From an uncultured Duodenibacillus sp. (lineage in GTDB: Bacteria > Pseudomonadota > Gammaproteobacteria > Burkholderiales > Burkholderiaceae_F), in contig CALXKM010000019.1 of assembly GCA_944388865.1 (NCBI GenBank), positions 1-48,126 on the forward strand: 48,126 nt of DNA, given 5' to 3'. The position numbers and the translations under genes were made by a program. Below are positions 25,381-32,800 of this stretch, piece after piece (position 1 is the first letter of the stretch; each line of letters opens with the position of its first letter). The notes beneath the pieces were generated by a model, which did not search any database, was not told where the DNA came from, and saw nothing but the letters and a program-made list of their open reading frames with translations.

Positions 25381-25521
25381 GTTTGCCTTTGCTCTGACAG
25401 GTGCGCTTGAGCCGACAGTGCTCGGCGCGCCTGAGAAAATGGAAAAAGACGGGCCGAAAGTGGCAGAAACCGTTGATTTCATTAAAATTCACAGACTCGC
25501 ATTATCCTGGAGTTGAATACT

Positions 25522-26265
25522 ATGACGCGCCAAAGGCTGGTCGTAGCTAATTGGAAGATGAACGGCTCTCTTGAGGCCAATGCGGCCTGGGCTGAGGGCT
25601 GGATGCGTCTTGAACGCCCTGCGTGCGAGGCGGCCGTTTGCGCTCCGTTCGTGTACTTGGCGCAGATGAAGCCGCTTTTGGCTCAGGCTGGTCTTGGGCT
25701 TGGAGCGCAGAATGTGAGTCAGCATGCAGCCGGCGCTTATACGGGCGAAGTCTCAGCGCAGATGCTTGTTGATGCCGGCGTTGAGTGGGTCATCATCGGT
25801 CACTCGGAGCGCCGCACGCTTTTTGGCGAAACCAATGCGGTGGTGGCCTCCAAAGTGAAGGCAGCGCTTGCTGCCGGACTCAAGCCCATCGTTTGCGTGG
25901 GCGAGACGCTTCAGGAGCGTGAATCGAGTCAGACGCTTCGCGTCGTCGAAGAGCAGCTCGGCGCCGTCATCTCCGAGGTAGGTGCAAAAGCGCTTGCCTC
26001 CTGCGCTGTTGCCTATGAACCTGTCTGGGCAATCGGCACGGGCAAGAGCGCGACTCCTGAGATTGCTCAGCACGTTCACGCAGCGCTTCGCGATGCAGTT
26101 GCCCGCTTTGATGTTGAGACTGCTCGGCAGCTTCGCATCCTCTACGGCGGCAGCGTCAAGCCTTCGAATGCGGCCGAGCTCTTTGCTCAGCCCGATATCG
26201 ACGGCGGCTTGATCGGCGGCGCAGCGCTCAAGAGCGAAGATTTTCATGCAATTTGCGCGGCATGA
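25522..26265 (+). CDS. tpiA: Triosephosphate isomerase
   Basis: TpiA interconverts dihydroxyacetone phosphate and glyceraldehyde 3-phosphate. The 247-residue protein has the catalytic set Lys12 (A-N-W-K-M-N), His94 (I-I-G-H-S-E-R-R) and Glu166 ([11 protein letters not shown]), plus the phosphate-binding Y-G-G-S-V and G-G-A-A-L loops. TGGAG at 25508-25512 fits ATG 25522; the in-frame TTG at 25513 would touch the ribosome-binding site. secG follows after 55 bases, an order conserved in Burkholderiales. Confidence 0.97.
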   Translation: MTRQRLVVANWKMNGSLEANAAWAEGWMRLERPACEAAVCAPFVYLAQMKPLLAQAGLGLGAQNVSQHAAGAYTGEVSAQMLVDAGVEWVIIGHSERRTLFGETNAVVASKVKAALAAGLKPIVCVGETLQERESSQTLRVVEEQLGAVISEVGAKALASCAVAYEPVWAIGTGKSATPEIAQHVHAALRDAVARFDVETARQLRILYGGSVKPSNAAELFAQPDIDGGLIGGAALKSEDFHAICAA

Positions 26266-26320
26266 TGCGCGCAAGTCGTTTTTTTCAACACTTGACATAC
26301 AACTATTAGAGAAAGCTCAA

Positions 26321-26686
26321 ATGCAGATGTTGATGAGTGTTGCAATTGTGGTTCAGATCATTGCCGCGGTTGCAGTCATTATTTTGGTCCTGCTGCAGCA
26401 CGGCAAGGGTGCTGATCTCGGTGCAGCCTTTGGCGCCGGCGCTTCCGGTTCGCTTTTCGGTGCAACGGGGTCGGCCAATTTTCTGTCGCGTTCTACGGCT
26501 ATTGCTGCGACGGTGTTTTTCTGCGCGACGATCGCCATCACCCTTGGTTCGGGCGTCTTTCAGAAGAGCGCTGAGAAGAAGGCCGGCGGCGTTTTGGGTT
26601 CTGTAACGACCGAACAGGCTGCGGGAGCAGAAAATTCTGCACAGGGTGGTGCAAACGACTTGCAATCCAACCAGATTCCGCGCTAA
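26321..26686 (+). CDS. secG: Preprotein translocase subunit SecG
   Basis: SecG is the small accessory subunit of SecYEG. The 121-residue product has two membrane helices (about 5-24 and 56-77) around the conserved cytoplasmic loop [20 protein letters not shown] with [14 protein letters not shown], the family hallmark. The Ala/Gln/Ser-rich tail is typical. The ATG at 26321 has GAGAAAG upstream. A TTGACA at 26292-26297 may be a -35 element, though no good -10 follows. The tRNA-Leu(GAG) gene comes next, as in many proteobacteria. Confidence 0.95.
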   Translation: MQMLMSVAIVVQIIAAVAVIILVLLQHGKGADLGAAFGAGASGSLFGATGSANFLSRSTAIAATVFFCATIAITLGSGVFQKSAEKKAGGVLGSVTTEQAAGAENSAQGGANDLQSNQIPR

Positions 26687-26693
26687 AATACTC

Positions 26694-26725
26694 ATCTTCG
26701 CTGAACGGAAACGGACAGCGAAGAT
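26694..26725 (+). terminator. Perfect 10-bp hairpin between secG and tRNA-Leu
   Basis: ATCTTCGCTG (26694-26703) pairs with CAGCGAAGAT (26716-26725). It is followed by an A-rich rather than T-rich run, so it may be a processing or pausing hairpin at the secG-tRNA junction rather than a strict terminator. Confidence 0.45.
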
Positions 26726-26742
26726 ATAAGAAAAATTTGCAA

Positions 26743-26827
26743 GCGGTCGTGGCGAAATTGGTAGACGCGCAGCCTTGAGGTGGCTGTGGCGAGAGTCATG
26801 AGAGTTCGAGTCTCTCCGACCGCACCA
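26743..26827 (+). tRNA. leuU: tRNA-Leu (anticodon GAG), copy 1
   Basis: An 85-base tRNA with encoded CCA. Acceptor GCGGTCG (26743-26749) pairs with CGACCGC (26817-26823), discriminator A. The anticodon loop TTGAGGT is closed by CAGCC/GGCTG, giving GAG. A long class II variable arm and GTTCGAG T-loop are present. It follows secG as in E. coli and Burkholderia. Confidence 0.97.
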
Positions 26828-26832
26828 AGCAC

Positions 26833-26910
26833 TGGGGTATCGCCAAGTCCGGTTAAGGCAGCGGATTCTGAATCCGCCATTCGTAGGTTCGAATCCTACT
26901 ACCCCTGCCA
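26833..26910 (+). tRNA. tRNA-Gln (anticodon CTG), copy 1
   Basis: A 78-base tRNA including CCA. The anticodon stem GCGGA/TCCGC closes loop TTCTGAA, anticodon CTG. The acceptor arms TGGGGTA and TACCCCT pair at positions 2-7, but position 1 (U) faces U72, a mismatch where tRNA-Gln usually has U1-A72. Discriminator G, as GlnRS requires. It starts five bases after the leucine tRNA, so both come from one precursor. Confidence 0.95.
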
Positions 26911-27017
26911 GAAACCCACGGGTTTTGTGCTGCAGTGCAAATTTTCTTGCTTTTTCCGCTGTTTCATATAAAATGGCGGTCCGCGAAGCGAAAGCTGAGC
27001 GAAAAAAATCTGAACAT

Positions 27018-27102
27018 GCGGTCGTGGCGAAATTGGTAGACGCGCAGCCTTGAGGTGGCTGTGGCGAGAGTCATGAGAGTTCGAGTCTCTCCGACCGCAC
27101 CA
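27018..27102 (+). tRNA. tRNA-Leu (anticodon GAG), copy 2
   Basis: Identical to the copy at 26743 over all 85 bases. A TATAAA hexamer followed by a G/C-rich stretch (about 26969-26990) precedes it, which looks like its own stringently controlled promoter. Confidence 0.97.
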
Positions 27103-27107
27103 GGCAC

Positions 27108-27185
27108 TGGGGTATCGCCAAGTCCGGTTAAGGCAGCGGATTCTGAATCCGCCATTCGTAGGTTCGAATCCTACTACCCCTGCCA
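27108..27185 (+). tRNA. tRNA-Gln (anticodon CTG), copy 2
   Basis: Identical to the copy at 26833, including the U1:U72 mismatch. The five-base spacer to tRNA-Leu differs by one base from copy 1. A weak hairpin and a run of eight T (about 27208-27241) follow and probably end the transcript. Confidence 0.95.
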
Positions 27186-27317
27186 ATTGTGCCGATGTTC
27201 TCAGAAAAGAAGGGTCGAGACGTTGTGTCCGGCTCTTTTTTTTCGCCCGAAATTTCTTCGGTATTCAAAAGCTTCGAGTTTTCTCGGCGCGAAGCGCGCT
27301 GCAAAAGGTAAAAAAAG

Positions 27318-27341
27318 GCCTGCAGCGTAAATTCTGCAGGC
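27318..27341. terminator. Bidirectional terminator after gltS
   Basis: GCCTGCAG (27318-27325) pairs with CTGCAGGC (27334-27341). A-rich sequence precedes it and TTTTTT follows, so it can stop transcription in both directions between the tRNAs and gltS. Confidence 0.75.
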
Positions 27342-27373
27342 ACTTTTTTCAAGAAGGCAAGCGCAGCTTTCCA

Positions 27374-28630
27374 CTAAAAGCTCATCGCGCCCATCCAGGT
27401 GATGATCAGCGCGTTGATCAAGTCGATCAGGAAAGCGCCGACAATGCTGACGATAAGCCATGACTGCGGATTTGCACCGTATTTCTCGCTGATGGCCTGC
27501 ATGTTGGCCAGACCATTGGCAGTTGCGCCCATCGAAAAGCCGATGCCGCCCACCGTGAGCATCACGGCTGTATAGTCGCGTCCAAACAGGCCAAAGAGCA
27601 CAAAGTAGGCATAGATCATCATCAGAATCGTTTGGCACAGCAAAATGATGACCAGCGGCAGCGCAAGATGCACGAGCTCGTGGAGCTTGAGCGAATTGAT
27701 GGCCATCGTTACGAAGAGCACAAGGCTGATGTCGGCGACGGCATTCAAACCGGTTTTGTCAATCTGAAGCTTGCCCGTGAAGTCGGCAATGTTGCGCACG
27801 ATGGCGGCAATAATCATCGAGCCGATGTAGCCCGGCAGCGTAATGAACTGGCCAAGATAGTTGCTCAGAAACGTGCCTAGGGCCATGCACACGGCAATCA
27901 TGCCGCCAGCTTTAAAGAGCTGCTCAGTAAAGCTCGGGTGTTCGGCCGAATGTTCGTCAATGACGTCGGTTTTCACCTCTTCGGGAACATTGAGCTCTTT
28001 GGCCATGTCTGGATCGGTAAGCGGCGTTTTAACTTTGTAGCGGCGAATGAGCCATTCGCCGAACGGTCCGCCGATTGTAAGGGCTGCAACCATGCCGAAA
28101 GTCGCTGAAGTCACGGCAACGACCGTGCCCCCGGTTGTCCCGTAGAGATCTTCAAAGTAGGGGCCAAATGCTGCCGACGTGCCCAGTCCGCCCATCATGG
28201 AAACGGAACCTGCAAGAATGCCGTAGTGAAAGTCATACCCCATCGATTCTGTTACGACAATGCCGATGCCGTTTTGTACAAAGCAAAGCACCGTTACGGC
28301 CAGCAGAAAGCAAACAAGAAGTTTTCCGCCCTGAGCGATGAGCTTGAGGCTGGCCATCATGCCGATGGTTGTAAAAAAGGCAAGCATCAGCATCGACTGC
28401 AGCTTGGAGTCAAAGTGAACCTGCAGGATGCCGCTTGCTTCAAGAATGGACAAAACGAGCGCCACGGGCATGCCGCCTACGACCGGGCTCGGTACGGAAA
28501 AGCGTTCGAGAAAACTGATTTTCTTTTTGAGCCAGACGCCGCCGTAGTAGGCTAAAACGGCCAGCGCAAGCGCCTGCACCATATCGACGTTAACTATCAG
28601 CATGTCATTGGCTGCATTTTCAATCGCCAC
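27374..28630 (-). CDS. gltS: Sodium/glutamate symporter GltS
   Basis: GltS imports glutamate with sodium across the inner membrane. The 418-residue product has two homologous halves of about five helices, each with a G-G-rich re-entrant loop: V-S-M-M-G-G-L-G-T-S-A-A-F-G in the first and T-V-G-G-I-G-F-S-M-G-A-T-A in the second, the signature of the family. The N-terminal V-Q-A-L-A-L-A-V-L-A-Y-Y-G-G is usual. The start is GTG 28630, six bases after GGGAGG; the ORF upstream lacks similarity. A charged central loop (residues ~204-240) separates the halves. Glutamate would feed amino-acid fermentation or biosynthesis. Confidence 0.93.
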   Translation of the reverse strand: MAIENAANDMLIVNVDMVQALALAVLAYYGGVWLKKKISFLERFSVPSPVVGGMPVALVLSILEASGILQVHFDSKLQSMLMLAFFTTIGMMASLKLIAQGGKLLVCFLLAVTVLCFVQNGIGIVVTESMGYDFHYGILAGSVSMMGGLGTSAAFGPYFEDLYGTTGGTVVAVTSATFGMVAALTIGGPFGEWLIRRYKVKTPLTDPDMAKELNVPEEVKTDVIDEHSAEHPSFTEQLFKAGGMIAVCMALGTFLSNYLGQFITLPGYIGSMIIAAIVRNIADFTGKLQIDKTGLNAVADISLVLFVTMAINSLKLHELVHLALPLVIILLCQTILMMIYAYFVLFGLFGRDYTAVMLTVGGIGFSMGATANGLANMQAISEKYGANPQSWLIVSIVGAFLIDLINALIITWMGAMSF

Positions 28631-28869
28631 GAAATCCTCCCTTGTAATGTTTATGAAAGAACCGCCGGCGCAAAAAGCTCCCCTTTCGGGCGTTTTGCGC
28701 AATGGTGATTCGTGGTGTTGGTTTGATTGCTTATCCCAAATGTTGTTTTTTTACTAGCAAAATCGGGAACCCATAATTTTCCCCAACTTTGCTGCATTTG
28801 GCAAGAGCCGAAAAAAGCACCTGCACCGTTTGAAAAAAGATTTCGCAGGCAAAGCGAACTTTTCGCGGG

Positions 28870-29733
28870 CTATGTATGCTCAAGCCACGCAAGAAGTTGG
28901 TTTTGAAGCTCGAGCGCATCACTTTTTCCCATGTTGTAGGCAAGTTCGATTTCGTTGGGATCATGCGAGAGCCTGCCTACGGGAATCGGCTTGGCGGGGC
29001 GAATGACGAAGGCTGATTGCGCCTGCTGCTGTTTTTGGATATAGGCCTGCGTGCGCTCGTAATGGGCCGGACTGTTTTCAAAAGTGCGGCAGAAGTTTGG
29101 ATAGCGTCGATAAAAGACGCGCGCCAAAATAGCATCCCGGTCTTTGACGTGATGCTCCTGCGGATGCGTGAGCACAACGATGTTGCGCGCAAAGCCCATC
29201 TCTTCAAAAGCCTTGAGCGGCACGCGATCCGAGCAGCCGCCGTCGAGCAGCTTCTTGCCTTGATACTCAATTGGTCGGGAAACATAGGGCAGGGAAGCCG
29301 AGGCAATGAGCGCAGGCATCTCTTCGATGCAGTTGCGCATGCGCAGATACTCCGGTCTGCCGGTTTCAATATTGGTGCTTACTGCCCAAAAGCCGATGCC
29401 CGAGTTTTCAAAGGCTTCTTCATCGAATGGTTCAAGCTCGGAGGGAATCACGCGATAGCAAAAGTCATTGTCAACAATGCTGCCGGTTCTCAGAAGCGTG
29501 CGCAGACTGAAAAACCTTGGATCCTTGCAAAAGCGCTTGTAGATGCGATAGCTCCTTTCTTTTTGTCCGGAAACGAATGAGCAGCCATGGATTGCTCCGG
29601 CAGACACGCCGATGACGCCTTCAATGGGTAGATGCAGATCGTGCAGCACGTCAAGGACGCCGGCGGCATAAATCGCGCGCACGCCGCCGCCTTCGACGAC
29701 AAGACCAAGACGAGAGGTTGCTGAAGAGCTCAT
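28870..29733 (-). CDS. Patatin-like phospholipase (YjjU/RssA type)
   Basis: The 287-residue protein has all patatin elements: the oxyanion loop G-G-G-V-R-A (15-20), nucleophile Ser44 in G-V-S-A-G, and the catalytic Asp164 in D-G-G. It belongs to the bacterial YjjU-like group with the C-terminal cap of aromatic and basic residues (Y-E-R-T-Q-A-Y-I ... N-E-I-E-L-A-Y-N-M-G). Function is acyl hydrolysis of membrane or stored lipids; the natural substrate is unknown. ATG 29733 is chosen as the start because family similarity begins at R-L-G-L-V-V-E-G; two further in-frame starts exist upstream (ATG 29754, GTG 29811), none with a good ribosome-binding site. It lies downstream of the giant helicase on the same strand. 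Confidence 0.85.
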   Translation of the reverse strand: MSSSATSRLGLVVEGGGVRAIYAAGVLDVLHDLHLPIEGVIGVSAGAIHGCSFVSGQKERSYRIYKRFCKDPRFFSLRTLLRTGSIVDNDFCYRVIPSELEPFDEEAFENSGIGFWAVSTNIETGRPEYLRMRNCIEEMPALIASASLPYVSRPIEYQGKKLLDGGCSDRVPLKAFEEMGFARNIVVLTHPQEHHVKDRDAILARVFYRRYPNFCRTFENSPAHYERTQAYIQKQQQAQSAFVIRPAKPIPVGRLSHDPNEIELAYNMGKSDALELQNQLLAWLEHT

Positions 29734-29776
29734 GCTGCAGGACTTTCGAAATTGCATAAAAGGAAGAAAACCAAAA

Positions 29777-29807
29777 TTTCTGCTCGCCTCGAATGCCTCG
29801 GCAGAAA
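29777..29807 (-). terminator. Terminator of the helicase gene
   Basis: TTTCTGC (29777-29783) pairs with GCAGAAA (29801-29807); on the minus strand it is followed by TTTTGGTTTTC. It would separate the helicase gene from the patatin gene. Confidence 0.55.
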
Positions 29808-29844
29808 GCACGAAGCTTAGTCTTTTTTGGCGGAACTCGGTAAA

Positions 29845-32800
29845 TCAGCTTTGCTCAGAGAGCCTTCGAAAATGAAACTTCGGAAGTACGACGGCTTCTT
29901 CTTGATCGTTTTTGCGATCTTTCCATGCGACGATAAAGCCGATTTCAGCCCGCTCAATCATCCAGCCGGCCGCTTGCATTTTCTGCAGCCGAGTCATGCC
30001 TTTTTCCGACATGCGCAGGACATTTTTGAGCCCAAAGCGAGTGTTTGCCTGAAACATTTTTGGCGAGTCCTGCCGAGCAAGAAGTTCTTGGCCGCTTCTG
30101 AGCGAGCAGATAAGTTTTTTCTTGCCGATGAAAAAGTCGAGATGAACGTCGCGCAATGAAAAAGAAACGAAAAGTTTTTCGGGCGGCGTCCAGAACGTGC
30201 GGTCAACTTCGTGCACGAATTCCGAACACTGAAGGCGGGAGAAAATCGGCTGGCTTTCATGAATGAAAAGGTTTGATTTTGCCCGCGTGACCGCAACGTA
30301 CAGGCAGCGTTTTTGCTCGTCGTTCAGGCGGCTCTGCGCATTGTCCAGCCACAAATGCACGGTATCGAATTCCGTGCCTTTGGACTTGTGAATCGTTGAG
30401 ACCAAGATGCTTTTTTGATGTGCTTCATAAAGGTCTTCTATACGCGACTCGCGCACGAATTCAACAAAATCCGTGTAGTAGCGAGCTTTTTTAGGCGTAA
30501 TCGAATCATAGAGCTTCGTGAGCTTCAAAAGGATCTCGAAGGAGGTGCTTTCTCGATATGTGCGCGCAATCTTTTCAAGCGCCGCCTCCCAGTCCTCCTG
30601 ACGAACGAGAGGACAGTCGCATCGCCGTTTGTCAAGTTCGCAAAGAAAGGCTCTTACTTCAAGAATTCTTTCTAATGAAAAATTTGCTTCGGTTTCAACC
30701 AATTTAGCCTTGATGCCTGCAGCTGCAAGTGCGCCGAACGCCTCAAGAGCCTGAGCATTGGTGCGCGTGAGAACAGCCGTTGTGCCTGCGGCGGGGCGCT
30801 GGCGGTGTTGGTCGGCAATGATTCGTGCAATGGGCTTGGCCAAATGCGCAGAAGACTCGTACAAAATGACGCGCGTTTGACCGCGAGCGTCGTTGACAGC
30901 CTTGCCAGGCGAGGATTTCATGCGGCAGCTGATTTTTGCAGCAAAAGTATTTGCAAGATCAACAATGGCAGCTGTGCTGCGGTAGTTTTCGATCATTTCG
31001 TAACGTTTGGTGGCGTGATGTTCGGCAAATGATCTGAAAAACTTCGGGTCGGAGCCGCGAAATTCGTAGACGTTTTGATCGTCATCGCCGACGGCGATGA
31101 CGCGCATTTCCGGGTTGCGCTCAATGAGTGCACGAATGAGATCAAAGTCTGTCTCGTTCATGTCCTGAGCTTCGTCGACAACCAAAACCGACTTGGCAAT
31201 GCGAGCGGACTCTGCCTTGTGTTCGCGAATCATTGCAGCAGCGTCGGCGACCACGGTTTGAGCGTCTTGCAAAGTGCCGAGCTTGCCCAGCAGGTCAAAG
31301 GAAAAGGAGTGGAAGGTTTTGATCTGGGCGTAATGAGCGGCCGAGCCGATAAGTTCAATGAGGCGCTGCTTGAACACGGTTGCCGCAGCGCGTGAAAATG
31401 TCAGCACAAGCAGCTGTTCGCTTTTTGTCTCTTCCAGAAGCAAAAGAGAGGCAAGCTTGTGCACTAGTACTTTCGTTTTCCCGCTGCCGGGCCCTGCCGC
31501 CACGGCAATGAATTGGGATTGCTTGTCGTTGACGATTTTGCGCTGAATTTCAGACAGCCCATCAAAGAGGCGGCGCGCAGTGCTCTGAGTGATTGGTCTC
31601 GAGAGCGCGGCCTCGCTTTCATCTTTGAAGTAACGGCGAATGAAAAGCTTGTAGTCAAGCGAAAAATAGTCTTTGACAAATGCAAGTGCTTGTCCGTAGT
31701 CGGCGGCAAGCAGACTTGCATATTTTGCGACAATATGAATCTGTTGAATTTTCTGGCGATAATATCCGTCAAGTTTTTTGTAGTCGTCTTTGCGATACTG
31801 CATGCGATTGTCTGCGACCAGGCGCCTAATGGTCATGGCGTTGTAGATCACCAGAAAGCCGCCTTCAAGAGCGAAGGCTTCGATTTTTGACAGATAAAGC
31901 AGGGCGTTGCGCACGCTCGCCGTCGTTGCATCTTGATTGAGCAAGGAAAAGCTTTTGCATTGTCTGCTTAGACCGACAAGAGAGAACTTAACGAGCGACT
32001 TGCCGTCCGAATAGTTTTCTGCGGGCGGCAGAGAATACAGAATTTCGATGATGCTCGAGCACAGCGCTTTGCGCGACTCAAGACTTTTGACAACAGCTTC
32101 GTACTTTCCTTCGAATCGAATGTCTACGCATTGACTGCCGGCATTAATGAGCTGATCAATGAGCCCGGAGATGCGCCAGAAATAAAAGATTGTGCGTATG
32201 TTCTTGACGCTCGAGGCAAGAGCATTTTCTAAAGCCTTCGTGTTGAGCTCCTTGAGGCTCACGCGAGGATCCTTTCGGTCTCTAAGCTCATCGGCCAGGA
32301 ACTTTTCAAGCAAGAAGAAATCTTTGAGCAGGCGCATCGTGTGCTTTTGGGAACCTTTGCTGCCGACGACGGCGCCCATGTCCGTGTCATCCTTGAGAAT
32401 GCCGGCTTCGCGCAGATCCGTTACGATTTCGATCACTTCGGGCTTCGCAATGCCCAGACGGTCAGACAAATAGTCGATGCGAGATTCAGCTTCGCCCGAG
32501 ACGGCCATCGATGTGCTGCGTCTGGAGATGAGAGAGCGCATGATTCTTTCGGCTTTCTGCCTCTTGCCAGGATCAGCAAAAGCTTGAACAGAGCTGATTT
32601 TTTGAACCGCTTCCTGCTGATTCTTAACTTGAATGCTCGTTGCATATACTCGCGGAGAGTTCATTTCGCGGCGGATGTATTGAGCATCCTCAAGGGCGGC
32701 AAGCGCCGTTTTGACTTTTGTCTCGAGTTCTGAGGCGTTGTTGGTCTGCTCGTCGCTCCAGCCGGCGGCTCGGGCAAGTTCCAGTGCAGAACTTGAAAAA

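Larger units (their letters stand above)
26743..27185 (+). repeat. Tandem duplication of a tRNA-Leu/tRNA-Gln pair
   Basis: Two 168-base units (26743-26910 and 27018-27185) are identical except for one base in the five-base spacer. The 107 bases between them are not repeated and hold a small stem with a T-run after copy 1 and a promoter-like TATAAA before copy 2. Confidence 0.95.

Noticed and set aside
26743-27185. CRISPR-like or integrative att repeat
   Set aside because: The repeats are complete tRNA genes, and no integrase or spacer pattern is present.
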